Assembly (NCBI GenBank): GCA_028622995.1
Contig: JAJQJQ010000045.1
Location: 1,736,001-1,800,000, forward strand
Length of the DNA: 64,000 nucleotides
Direction: 5' to 3'
Origin: Panagrolaimus kolymaensis
Lineage: Eukaryota; Nematoda; Chromadorea; Rhabditida; Panagrolaimidae
Made by a program: the position numbers and the translations under genes. The notes under the pieces were generated by a model that was not told the DNA's origin, did not search any database, and saw only the letters and a list, made by a program, of their open reading frames with translations. The first letter of the stretch is position 1; the number at the start of each line of letters is the position of its first letter. This document shows positions 23,367-34,159 of the stretch, piece by piece.

Positions 23367-24921
23367 ATGGTTGGCTCTTCTTCTCTCAAAAATAAAGTCG
23401 CCCTTGTAACTGGTTCAAGTCGAGGCATCGGTCGTGGAATCGCCCTTCAACTTGGTGAAGCTGGAGCTAAAGTTTATGTCACCGGTCGACGACCAGAAAA
23501 TTATGAAGATCAACTCAAACAACTTGGAACAGAAAAAAATGGTCTTGAAACGGTTGCAGAAGAAATTACCAAACGCGGAGGCAAAGGTATCCCAGTTTAT
23601 TGTGATCATTCAAATTCGGAGGATGTGAAAAAACTTTTTGAAAGAATCAATAAAGAAAATAATGGACAATTAGACATTTTGGTTAATAATGCTTATGCTG
23701 GAGTCAATGTGAGTTTTTTATTGCATAAATATCAAATTTTTTTATATGTTGCAAAACAAACATAGAAAAAAGCATGCAAATTTTTGTTTTTGGTTTTATT
23801 TCATTTTTTTTCTTGGCTTTTTTGGTTTTAAAATTATAGCAGATCGATGAACTTACTTGTGAAAGTAGCTAAAGCAAGATATTTATCTTCTGGAATCTAG
23901 TAGGCGAGGAAACAAAAAAGTTTAGTATTTTATTGAGCGAAGATGAGAAAACATTTAATTACTTTGTGATAAAAAATTTGCAATTTTTTGATTTCACTTT
24001 TTTTTATTCATCTTTATGCAAACTTTTATTGTTCTGATTTTCGACGACCACTTTTTTCAAACAAAAACCAAAATGCAAAATTTATTCCATCGAGTTCTAT
24101 CACAATTAATTTTAAAGATTTGTATTTAATAGCGTTTTTTTACACGAAACGCTTTTAAGTTGCATCAAATCATAATTTCTTTTAAATTATATTTTTTCTG
24201 AAAAATTGAAACCGTTTTAAAAAAAACTTTAAAAACTTCAAAATTTATTTTCAGTTCATCCTCAACAACACCCACACCAAATTTTATGATCTTGATCCAG
24301 TTGAAAGTTATGATGCCGCTAATAATGTTGGCTTACGAAATCATTACATTTGTTCTTCGTATGCCGCCAAACTAATGGTTCCCCGAAAAAGTGGTTTAAT
24401 TGTTATTGTTTCTTCAAGCGGAGGAATGGGATATTTATTTAATATCGCTTATGGAGTTGGAAAATCTGGTTGCGATCGATTGGCTGCTGATATTGCTGTG
24501 GATTTGGCTGATGCAAATATTACTTGCATTAGTTTATGGCCAGGCCCAGTTAAAACTGAAATCATTCATAAACGCATTATTGATGCAGAAGGACCAAATG
24601 TGAGTTTTCAAAAAAAAATTAAAAAGAGGAAAAAAATTATTTAAATAAATTATATTTTTTTTTCAGCCAATTAAAGGAATTTTCGATGAAGGTGAAACCA
24701 TTGAATATTCGGGACAATGTATTGTTGCATTAGCGAATGATCCAAAATGCAGTCAATTTAATGGACAAATTTTAACTACCGCTGATATTGGAAGAAAATA
24801 TAATCTTTTTGATGAAGGAAAAAGTCAACCTAAAACTATGGCTCCTCGATTCCGTGAATTTATTGATACCATCAATCGAATTCGAAATCCCGTAGATTAT
24901 CGTGAAAATGCCAAAATTTAA
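23367..24921 (+). CDS. DHRS1: Dehydrogenase/reductase SDR family member 1
   Basis: Three exons (23367-23708, 24255-24599, 24667-24921) give 313 residues, the same length as I recall for human DHRS1. The nucleotide-binding motif TGSSRGIG is at residues 15-22. NNA is in LDILVNNAYAG, the catalytic serines lie in VSSSGG (167-169), and the active-site pair is Tyr180 and Lys184 in YGVGK. The following CDRLAADIAVDLAD and SLWPGPVKTE are characteristic of DHRS1. The family is an NADP(H)-dependent oxidoreductase of the endoplasmic reticulum acting on steroids and other carbonyls. Start ATG at 23367 is used because upstream in-frame codons lack an ATG. Intron 1 (546 nt) is longer than most here. Confidence 0.95.
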
Positions 24922-25324
24922 TTTACAACTGTTTTTGTTTGTATTCAGAAAAATCTTTATTCTTGAATGTCGTAGTAAATTTGAATTTTTTACAAATAAA
25001 AATTTTTCTTTTTATCCTTAAATTTTTTTATGGGATTCAACTATTTCGTTTGTCAAAAAAAAAACTTAGGAAATTCGTATAAAAAAGAGTTTGACCTTTA
25101 TCGGAACATTTATTTTTCTTACTTTTTTTCTTCCCAAGAAAAAAAAGAGACGATGAGACAGGTGCGCGCGCCAAAAAAAGTGCATAACGTCTTTATGGAA
25201 GAATATTGATTAGACTTTTTTTTATGAAAGAGTTTGTTTTTCAAAAACAAAAAATTATTTATTCCACTATTTTTTGTTAGTAATTTATTAGATTTTGGTT
25301 GGTTTCCGCAAGAAAAGAAAAATT
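24922..25324. other. Intergenic with GC-rich promoter-like box
   Basis: No gene. GAGACAGGTGCGCGCGCC at 25155-25172 stands out from AT-rich DNA. A similar GAGACAAGG...GGCGCGC string lies upstream of the paralogous F-box gene at 27598, in inverse orientation (about 27712-27740). It could be a shared promoter element retained after duplication. Confidence 0.4.
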
Positions 25325-26188
25325 ATGTCAACTATAAATTTTCATAATTTTATGGAAAATTTACCAAAGTTTATTCATCCAAATCCATCAACTTTTAATT
25401 CAATCAACCATCAAAATTTTTCTCTTCCAATTGATACTATTTTTTATATAATTAAAAACCCTAAATCTGCTATTGGGTTTGAAAAGATTCAAAAAACATG
25501 CAAATATTTTTTTGCTAAAAATCAAATAATCGTTATTAATAAAGAAGTTACTTACAATAAACATCATTTAATTTATTATTTTGATCGAAATCAAATATTT
25601 AAACAAGATTTATATTTAAATAATAATAAAATTAAATATTGGGTTACAAATGAAATTTCGCTGATTTTCGAAAATACTTCCATTATTAATATTACAAAAA
25701 ATATTTATCGTTGCAATCTTCGTCGTTTGACAGTTACAAATCAAAATTTAAAATTGCATGAACTCGATTTTCTTTTTAATGGCGGAAAAATTAATTCTTT
25801 AACTTTCACAAATGTCAAAATCAAAGATAATGAAAATGAAAATATTTTAATTTCGATTGATCAAATCCTTGAAAAAATTCCATGCCTTACTTGTTTTTAT
25901 TATAATTGCGAAAATGAAATATTCACAACAAAAATATTTGAAAATTTGATTGATTTAAATTTTAAATCAAAATTTATTTATTTTCGTTTAGCCATTTCCA
26001 AATTTTCTATCGATGCTGATATTTCTCTTTTAAGCCATTTTATTGACAAAAATTCTGGAAATGCAACGTGTTTTTGCTTTGAAATGAAAATGATTAATTC
26101 AGGATATTACCGATATATTTTGCAAGCAGCTCTTGATGAAATAATTTTTTGGAATGGTTTCAACAAACCTAATATTTTGATTCATTAA
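25325..26188 (+). CDS. F-box protein with leucine-rich C-terminal domain
   Basis: A single-exon gene of 287 residues starts at the ATG at 25325. An F-box-like motif (NFSLPIDTIFYIIKNPKSAI...IQKTCKYFFAKNQ) lies at about 35-75. Leucine-rich strands follow (LRRLTVTNQNLKLHELDFLF, SLTFTNVKIKDNENE, LEKIPCLTCFYYNCENEIF). F-box proteins recruit substrates to Skp1-cullin ubiquitin ligases, and the variable C-terminus would choose the target. It is convergent with a paralogue at 26690-27598 and shares a domain with 39867-42087. Confidence 0.8.
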   Translation: MSTINFHNFMENLPKFIHPNPSTFNSINHQNFSLPIDTIFYIIKNPKSAIGFEKIQKTCKYFFAKNQIIVINKEVTYNKHHLIYYFDRNQIFKQDLYLNNNKIKYWVTNEISLIFENTSIINITKNIYRCNLRRLTVTNQNLKLHELDFLFNGGKINSLTFTNVKIKDNENENILISIDQILEKIPCLTCFYYNCENEIFTTKIFENLIDLNFKSKFIYFRLAISKFSIDADISLLSHFIDKNSGNATCFCFEMKMINSGYYRYILQAALDEIIFWNGFNKPNILIH

Positions 26189-26689
26189 AATTTTAAATCT
26201 TGTTCTATTTACATTTTTTTCAAAGTTTTGTTTAGAAATAATAAATAAATTTTTTATTGCAAAAGTTATGATTTAAATTATTATCCAAACTTTTTAAAAG
26301 TTTTTATGATATTTAAAAATTTTATTTTTTTCTTTGTTTTTATTAATTTTGTTTTGATGTTTTTCTTTTTTAAAATATTGCAAGCCAAGTTAATTTCCTT
26401 TTCTTAATGACTCCACTTTCCATAAAAAAATTTCTGTAAGATATCCATCGATTAAATACGAAATTTTTTTCAACTCATAAAAGTTCTTGTTTCTTATGCT
26501 CAAAACTAAGCTGCTTGCTTGTAACCAAATAAAAAAGCTTGAATAATCAAACTCGGCCAACAAAAAAAGGAATTTATTATGTTAAAAAATTTGACAAAAA
26601 AAGTGATTGCAATTTAAAAATTTTTTTAAAGGAAATTATTAAATGAGAAGAAGAAAAAAAATTATAAAAAATAAAGGAATTAGTTTTTT
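26189..26689. other. Convergent 3' flank
   Basis: This lies between two convergent F-box genes. It contains an AATAAATAAA-type signal just after 26188 and no coding sequence that I can support. Confidence 0.5.
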
Positions 26690-27598
26690 TTATAAATTAG
26701 AAAATCCTATGTCCATGTAAATATATTTTCCAAGAAAATTTTGTAGAATTGTTTGGAAATGTTCATAAACATTTATGGGAATATTGACTTGCAAAATAAT
26801 TTTAACATGAGCATTTTCGAGAACTTTTGTTTCAAAGAATTCAACAAAAAATAAAGGATCATTTAAATTTTCAAAGTGGTAAATTTTTAAAATAAATACT
26901 TTAAATTTATTTTGTAAACAATAAATTTGATTTAATTTTTCGAAAGTTTTTGATGAAAATATTTCTTTTTTATTTTCGTAGTGCAATTTTTGAATTTTTG
27001 GACATTTTGCTAATACCATATCCAAAGTCACTGAAGTATCTTCACTTTCATCGTCGTCGGCTGCTTGTCGGAGAATAATTTCAATATCTAGTAAATGAAG
27101 AAATTCAATTTGGCCACCAAGAAGCAAAAAGCAAAGTTCATTAAATAAAATTTTTTCACATTTAATCGAAAGCTTTTTTAAATTACTCCGATAAATATAT
27201 TTTAAATAATTTGGAATTATATTTAATCCAGGATCAGAAATTTCTAGCGAATCAATTAACCAATATTGAAAATTAGCATTAAGGCTATGAGTAAATGTTA
27301 CCAAATCTTTGGTATAAATATATCCATTACACATTTCTGAAGAAAAAAAATAAAATCCATCCAAAATTATTATTGGTTTTGGTTTTCGAGATAAGAAAAA
27401 ATATTTGCATGTTTTTTGAAGCTTTTGAAAAAGTTTGGGTGAATCACAATTTTTAATTACATTTTCAATCACATCGATTGGAAGAGAAAAATTTTGGCGA
27501 CGTGGAAATTCAAAGTAATACCGAGAATTTGGGTGACGGAAAAATTGTCGATAATGATTAACAAAATAAAAATAAAATCGACGCAATAATTTTGGCAT
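26690..27598 (-). CDS. F-box protein with leucine-rich C-terminal domain
   Basis: A single exon of 302 residues with ATG at 27598. After a basic, aromatic N-terminus comes the F-box motif (QNFSLPIDVIENVIKNCDSP, then LQKTCKYFFLSRKPK). The substrate domain contains LKKLSIKCEKILFNELCFLL, LDMVLAKCPKIQKLHYENKK and a C-terminal strand-helix unit. An acidic insert (AADDDESEDTS) is found in this member only. It is predicted to be an SCF ubiquitin-ligase adaptor. The paralogue at 25325-26188 is tail-to-tail with it, and a degenerate relative of its C-terminal part lies at 28367-28510. Confidence 0.85.
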   Translation of the reverse strand: MPKLLRRFYFYFVNHYRQFFRHPNSRYYFEFPRRQNFSLPIDVIENVIKNCDSPKLFQKLQKTCKYFFLSRKPKPIIILDGFYFFSSEMCNGYIYTKDLVTFTHSLNANFQYWLIDSLEISDPGLNIIPNYLKYIYRSNLKKLSIKCEKILFNELCFLLLGGQIEFLHLLDIEIILRQAADDDESEDTSVTLDMVLAKCPKIQKLHYENKKEIFSSKTFEKLNQIYCLQNKFKVFILKIYHFENLNDPLFFVEFFETKVLENAHVKIILQVNIPINVYEHFQTILQNFLGKYIYMDIGFSNL

Positions 27599-28099
27599 TT
27601 TTCCAGGTTAAAAAACTATTTTTTTCTGTCAAAAATGGAAAATCAAAAAAAGGGACAAAAGAAGACAAAAAGAATAAATCGATGGAAATAAAACTTGAGA
27701 GCCTTGTGATGCTTGCGCGCCAATGTTGCCTTGTCTCTCTTCATTCAAAAAAAAGTTAGACACTTGCCATAGTCTCTGTTGCTCAAATAGATCAATTTTT
27801 TTTCTTTCATAAAGATGGTACACATTCAAAAAAAGAAAGGGTCAAGCTTGCTTGCTTGCACAAAGCTAAAAGAAGATGCAAAAACAAAAAAGAAAGTTGT
27901 GGGATGGAAATGAGATTTTTTTGTCATTTACCCTTTTTTTTTTGTTGCTCATTCCAAGCAATGATTATGGAATTTTTCAATTCTTAATTTTCATTTTTTC
28001 GTTTTTATCTTTGAATATTTAAATCTTTGTTTTAATTTGTTTAAACTTTTTTTTACATTTGAACTTCCACTAATAACGTTTTAAATTCATATTTCATAT

Positions 28100-28260
28100 T
28101 TTCAGATTGACGAATAGAAGATTTATTGTCAGATTGTGCTCAAGATTCGGATGTAGAAATTATTCCATCTTCAATAAAAGATTAAAGCGAAAAAGAACTA
28201 ATCAATCTTCTGATAAAGAATGAAAGGAAACGAATTTCGGATGATTCAGATGACTTTGAA
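28100..28260 (+). pseudogene. Degenerate acidic coding remnant
   Basis: After a TTTTCAG acceptor-like site, coding-like sequence (LLSDCAQDSDVEIIPSSIKD) is broken by in-frame stops and continues as SEKELINLLIKNERKR and SDDSDDFEN. No family recognised. It appears to be a decayed exon upstream of repeat DNA. Confidence 0.35.
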
Positions 28261-28366
28261 AACATAATTTTCGGGTCAATAGTATTATCATCCATTTGAG
28301 AGATATAAAATTTAAAATCTTTAAACTTTTCATTTTAATTTTTCAAATGTTTTTGAAGAACAATAT

Positions 28367-28510
28367 TTAGCATTTATTATCGTAGTGTAATTTTTGAATT
28401 TTGGGACATTTTGTTAATATTTGATTTATATTGACAGGCGTTTCATCTTCATATCGAACTGTGACATCCCATAATTCAAGCCATTTAATTCCTTCGCCAT
28501 TTAATAAAAA
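28367..28510 (-). pseudogene. F-box gene C-terminal fragment
   Basis: The fragment (LNGEGIKWLELWDV, then VNINQILTKCPKIQKLHYDN and a stop) aligns with the middle of the gene at 26690-27598. Upstream, the frame runs into the dispersed repeat rather than an F-box, so this is a truncated copy. Confidence 0.6.
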
Positions 28511-28539
28511 GAATAATGTCGCTCGATGATGCAAAGAAA

Positions 28540-29600
28540 AATTTTTATAAAATATTTGTGCGCTAAAAAGGGTGGAAAAAAAGTCGAGCTCAGCCTGATG
28601 ATGATTGATGCTCAAATATATTAATTTTGCGAAAAAAGCAATTCTGTTGTGTATAAAATAAAAAAGCTTTGTCTGGTTGCAAAAGATCAGCAGACAGCGC
28701 GGCAAAAAATGGTTAAAAAAGTTACATAAAAAATACTTTTTTGTATTTTTTGCTTTTTTATTCTTTCTCTCATTCGAACGATTTGGTTTCAGCTTTTTTC
28801 CATCTCTTTTTTTTTTTAATATTTAAATCAATTTCTATTTTTTTAATTTTTGTAGCTTTTATATTTTCACATTTAACTTATTGAATCAGGTATGTTAGTG
28901 TTAGTCTATGTCGAAAAGGTGGAAGGAACACTATTTTGAAGCAAAAGACAATGGGGAACACCCCGTATTTTGAAGCCTTTCGATGACCATTTCGACCATC
29001 AAAAATTAGAATTTCAAAAGCTTTTTGGTTTTTTTTAATTCGGTCTTGTAATTTTTTTAAATACACCATAAAATTCGCAATATTCGATAGTATAAACCTA
29101 TATAAAGCTAAAGCCAAAATAAAAAAAATAATTTTTTCGTCGAACGTCCCTAAACAAATTACAATCAAATTACCCATCGTCACTGAATTTTCTTATAATG
29201 GATGGTGAAGTAGTCAAAGCTTTTTTTCACAAGCACACAAAGGCGTAGGAGTAATAATGTCGCTCGATGATGCAAAGAAAAAAATTTATAAAATATTGGG
29301 CGCGAAAAAAGGGTGAAAGAAAAAAAGACGAGCTCAGTTTGATGATGGTTGATGTGCAAAGAAAAAAGCACCTTTGGTGTGTTTAAAATAAAAAAACCTT
29401 ACCTGGCTGCAAAAGGTCAGCAGGCGCCACTGCAAAAAAAAAAAATGGTTGCATTGAAAAAAGTTTAATAAAAAAATCAATTTTTTGCCATTTTTTGCTT
29501 TTGCATTCTTTTTCTAAGTCTTCTTATTTTTTGTTTGCCGCTTTTTTCCATCTCATTTTTTTTTTGAATATTTAAATCAATGATTTTTGTTTTAATTTTT
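28540..29600. repeat. Dispersed repeat family, copies 1-2
   Basis: Two copies (about 28540-28860 and 29250-29600) share TCGCTCGATGATGCAAAGAAAAA, GAGCTCAG..TGATGATGGTTGATG, and AAAGGTCAGCAG...GCAAAAAATGGTT. They end with TTTTTGAATATTTAAATCAA. Further copies lie at 34160-36300. Open frames inside (28878-29183, 29180-29371) mirror the repeat and are not counted as genes. Confidence 0.65.
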
Positions 29601-30213
29601 TTGTTGAAATATTAAATAAGATTTAAATTTTATCTTTGATTTAAGTGAATAATAGATGCTTCAGGGTTAGTTATTACACGACTTTTATTCTTTTTGCCCC
29701 GCTTTAATTCAGCTTTTTACAGAACTTTTGGCGTGCAAATGAGCAATCAACGCATACACATTAACATTTCAAAAGCCCATAATAAAAATAAATTCACATC
29801 ATAATTTCGAAATTTCTGTGGTTATTTTATTGCTCACATTATTGTTTTAAAAAAACTTTTTGTGTGAATAAAAAAATATGCGCAGCACAACAAGCTTTCT
29901 TTTCCTTCGTGCTTTTATTTTGCACATAAACTAACACAACAAAGGTACAATAAAAATGTGTTTTATCAATGTGTTTTTATGGGAGAGGAAAATAAGTCTA
30001 AGTCATTCTATGTAGCATGAAAAAAAAGTTTGACTTTGACTTTGATCGATTATTTTTCTCTTCTATAAAACAGACGATATTCTCATTTTTATTGTGTTTG
30101 TTTGTGGAGTTATCAATTTTCAGTATTGTTATAAAAGCAAGCGAGCGAATTGAAAGAAAGTAAAAAAATTAGATTGTTTGAATAAAAAAAAAGAAAGTAA
30201 AAATAGAGAGAGA
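29601..30213. promoter_or_regulatory. Upstream region of the P450 gene
   Basis: No gene. A TATA-like TTATAAAAG lies about 80 bp before the P450 ATG (30130-30136), and another TATAAAA is near 30064. No further element is identifiable. Confidence 0.35.
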
Positions 30214-32431
30214 ATGGTTTTTATTTTAGCTGCAATTTTATTTGGAAGTTATTTTCTAAATTTAAAAGTAATTTTATTTCTTTTTATTATTGGAATTTGT
30301 TATTAGTAAGTTTTTTTAAAAAAAATTTAACAGTAGAAAAATTATGTATCCATTTTTTATAGTCTTTACATTAGACATCGATGCAATTATTTCTCAACCA
30401 TCAATCTTCCCCAACCTCCAGTATCCTCGTATTTTCTTGGAAATTTAGCTGAACTTGAAAAAGATGGAAAAAATGCAGAAAAATTAAAGGAATGGCATGG
30501 CAAATATGGAAAAACTTTTGGAATTATGGAAGGCGCTCAAAAAGTTATTATTTCTTCCGATCCTTATTTATTAAATGAAGTTTTCGTGAAACAATTTTCA
30601 ACTTTTCAAAGTCGAAAACTTCATGCTTCATTTGTTTTGGATCAAAAAAATGATTCTCGTGTAAATTTATTTTTATCGGAAGGCAGTCGATGGAAGCGCC
30701 TTCGAGGATTGATCACTTCTTCATTGACCGTAAAACAAATCAAACAAATTGATCCAATTGTTAAAGAAGCCAGTCATGAATTAATGGAAGATTTAAGATT
30801 AAAGGTCCAAAAAAATAATGGCGAATTTAATGTTATGCCGTAAGTCATTTATTTATTTATTTATTTCCCAAAAAGCCCGTAAAAAGTTTTTATATTTTTT
30901 AGAAGCTTATTGGACGCCAGTTTTGCGGTGATTGCCCGATTAGCTTTAGGAATACATGAAAAATTTGGTGAAAGTGCATTCCTTTCACAAATTTTGGAAG
31001 CTTTAGATGTTGGTGAAACAAAAAAATCTTGGATGAAATCTTTTTTAGCTGGAACATATGAATTTCGAAAAGTTACAAATTATATCCAATTTATTTCTTT
31101 CCTCACTACTTTAAGCGCCATTTTGAAATTGAGAGGAAGAGTTGAGGTATGCCCAACTTTCGGTGATAGAGAATTTGTAATTTTTTTTATAGAAAATGAT
31201 CACAAAACGCGAATCAGAAACCCCGGAAGAAAAAGCCAATCGACAACAAGATTTCATAGATTTTTTGAAAGAATCTCAAGAAGAAATAGGAAATGTTTGT
31301 GATTCAGATTTATCTGGAAAAGCACCAAAAAAATTGACCAAAGAAGAACTAATTGGAACAGCCCAAATGTTTTTAATTGCTGGTGGAGATACCACTTCGA
31401 ATATGACAGGATATTGCTTATATGAACTTGCTAAACATCCAGAATATCAAGAAATGATTGTACAGGAAATTAATGATTTCATTAATGATGAGGTGAGATT
31501 GATTTATAGGAGAAAATTTTCGAACTAAAATATTTTTGCTTTTTCATTCTTTTTTCGAGGCAATTTTTTTCTTCCCGAAAAAAGTTCAAATTTATAGCAC
31601 ACAATATTTTTATAATAACAATTTTCTCAACTCAAAAAGGGGAGTCTAGAAAACAAAAAATTTGATTAGGAAAAACAATGAATGCTTTTTTTTATAATTT
31701 TCGATTCAAAACCTTTTTTTTAATTTACAGAAAAGACTCAAACATTTGTAAAAAAATATTTGTTATTGTTTGAAAAATTAATTTCACATTGGACGACTAA
31801 ATTTATGTATTTTTGTCTTTCTTCAGGAAGACATCACTTATACTGCCATTCAAGACCTTGACGTTCTTGATCGATTTATTAAAGAAGTTTCACGTTTTCA
31901 TCCAATTGGATTTCCGTAAGCTTTTCACACACAAACCGCTTAATTTTCTATTCTTTCTCATATATATTTTTAGTGTCCTTGCTCGACGAGCCATAAATGC
32001 TGCAACCCTTCCCCATCCAAATGGTGGAACTATGAATATTGAAGCGGGAGTTTGCGTTCATGTAAATGCTATGATTCTTCACATGGATGAAAATGTTTGG
32101 GGTTCAAATGCAAAAGAATTCAATCCAGATAGATTTTTACCTGAAAACTCAAAAAATCGTCATCCATTAGCTCTTTTTACTTTCGGCGCAGGACCGAGAA
32201 TTTGTCCTGGAAAGAAATTAGCCGTGTATGAAGTAAAAGTATTTTTAATTTATTTACTTCGTGAATTTAAAATTGAATTATGTAAAACTACAGAGGTAAG
32301 TAAATATTTTTGTTTTTTTGTGTAAAAATAATGTTTAAAAAATTCTTTTTTTTTAGTTAAAAGAAGTTACCCGTAGTTTACTTTGCCCTGAGTCGATGAA
32401 TCTCAAACTTGTACCACGTAATTTAAGTTAG
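30214..32431 (+). CDS. Cytochrome P450, CYP3/CYP13-like
   Basis: Seven exons (30214-30305, 30363-30839, 30903-31146, 31193-31492, 31827-31915, 31974-32295, 32357-32431) give 532 residues, normal for a microsomal P450. An N-terminal membrane anchor (ILFGSYFLNLKVILFLFIIG) precedes the Pro-rich hinge (LPQPPVSSYFLGN). The I-helix oxygen-activation motif is AGGDTTS and the K-helix ExxR is KEVSR. The heme loop is FGAGPRICPG with the axial cysteine near residue 478. The style YGKTFGIMEGAQ...DPYLLNEVFVKQF is that of nematode CYP13/CYP25 proteins (CYP3 clan). It is a heme monooxygenase on the ER using NADPH-P450 reductase; substrate unknown. All key residues are present, so it should be active. Confidence 0.93.
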
Positions 32432-32720
32432 CGTTTATGTAGCAATAAATACTCTCCCATAAATTTAAAAAAATAAATCTTTTTGTAATGAATATTAATA
32501 TTTTATTTGATTTAATTAATAATTTTTGTGTTATGCTTTTATTTTTTTTAAATAAATTATTGCTAAATGAATTAATGACAAAAAAGCTTTATAAATATAG
32601 GATAAGTAAAAACATTTTCTTCTTTTTTTTAAATCGTGTCTTAATTATAAAAATTATAAAAATTGTTGATGATGTGGGTTTAATTGTTTATACATTAAAA
32701 TTTTTTATTCAAAAATTTAA

Positions 32721-33590
32721 TTAAACATCATCGTATTTTGCTCGACCTTTTAAATATTTATATTCAATATATACAATATAAAAACACCATGAATTCAAAG
32801 CTATGGAAATAGTTAATCCTATCACTTGTATCAATAATGTTAATTCTATGTCTAAAAAATAATTAAGATTTAACATATAAAAATTAAACATATATTTCTG
32901 CCATAAAACGAAGACACAACAACTTACATAAAAGTTCTTGATCTATTTCCGAATCACCTGTCTTCATTTTAGCCATTTTTATTACAACTATAAGTAAAAA
33001 AATCATATGTCCAAAATCAAGGAGAAGGGCATTCGCCTAAAATAAAAATAAAAGTAAAAGTCAAACAAATTTATTCAACAAAAAAAAGAATGTTTTTACC
33101 GTATAAAACAAATAAACTTTTAAAAATTTATAAAATTTTCTCCATATTATTATTGAAATAACTGCAATAAGAATCATAATTAAATCAACAAAATATTTAA
33201 TTGAATATAAAGTTCCATGGGGGGTATCTTCAAAGAAAAAATTAATCACTCCTAAGATGGATGTAATTATGGCGCCTATAGCTGTAGCAATCATAACTTT
33301 CTAAAAAAATAATACATTATATGGAAATTTTTAATTAACTTAATTAATTTAATTTTGACGAGGATATTTATTTTCGTCTTATGTACTTACGTGGATATGA
33401 AAATTACAACAGCAAAATAAAAAATCTTCATGTTGAGGATCAAATGTTCCATCCAATGTGTAACCTATTTTCATAATTATAAACTAAAAAAATATTTTTT
33501 TATGCAAAATTGATAAACCAATCCCGTCAAAAAACAAAAAAACACGTACAATTCCAGGCATTTCAATGCCATTTTCTTCATCATCTCCAT
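32721..33590 (-). CDS. Four-transmembrane protein, LAPTM4/DUF7027-like
   Basis: Exons from 33590 towards 32721 give an in-frame protein. The first codes MEMMKKMALKCLELY. The second ends FLFCCCNFHIH. The third, starting KVMIATAIGAIITSILGVIN, holds two TM helices. The fourth codes ANALLLDFGHMIFLLIVVIK and the last IELTLLIQVIGLTISIALNS. Four helices with a CCC-x-FH motif before TM1 and a Tyr-rich tail (YIVYIEYKYLKGR) are typical of nematode four-TM proteins related to lysosomal LAPTM4. Location in an endosomal membrane is inferred. The exon-1 donor had to be set at 33545 to avoid a stop, so the start is uncertain. A solo LTR lies just upstream of the start. Confidence 0.6.
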
Positions 33591-33602
33591 TTCTTCTTCT
33601 TC

Positions 33603-33828
33603 GTTTTTGTTGTGCACTAACAGTCACTTCTCTAAGTGTCTGGACAACAAACCTAACTAGCCATCACTTCCTATTGTGATCCTAGCTTATTCTATTGTAT
33701 GTTCTCTAATACTCTCTTGACTTCCTGTAGTAACCTTGTTTGTACTGTTCTGACCATGTGGCTTCGTGCCTAATAAACTACTCTTCACAATTTGTCTGTA
33801 CCTTCCTATTTCCGTGCAGCACAGTTTT
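33603..33828. mobile_element. Solo LTR of a retrotransposon
   Basis: The 216-bp unit 33608-33823 begins TGTTGTGCAC and ends GTGCAGCACA, an imperfect inverted TG...CA terminus. It is flanked by the 5-bp direct repeat GTTTT (33603-33607, 33824-33828). It contains CCTAATAAACTACTC, a plausible polyadenylation signal, and its base composition is far more mixed than the neighbourhood. A solo LTR arises by recombination between two LTRs. BEL/Pao or Gypsy-type both fit; the class cannot be fixed. It sits only 18 bp upstream of the four-TM gene's ATG and could influence its promoter. Confidence 0.8.
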
Positions 33829-34159
33829 CTAAACAAAAATTTCATAAATAATTAATTAAATTAGTTCGATGATTTTCACAAAAAAAATTAACAGAAACAC
33901 AAGAAAATTCAAGAAAAAAAAATTAAGGTGCATCATAAATGTTAATTTTTTTTTGACAATGATGATGCGTTTTTTTTTTGATTATTTTGAACAACCTACC
34001 CAAACACTTATTTTTTTATTACAAGAGAAATAGTCTTATCAATGTAAATAATAAAAAGCTTTAAAATTTAAGAAAAAAAAATTCAAGCTTAAAGAGTAGA
34101 AGCCGCCTTGTGACGTTGGTTCCTGCAACAAAACATTTGTCGTTTTATTTTTATTTTTG

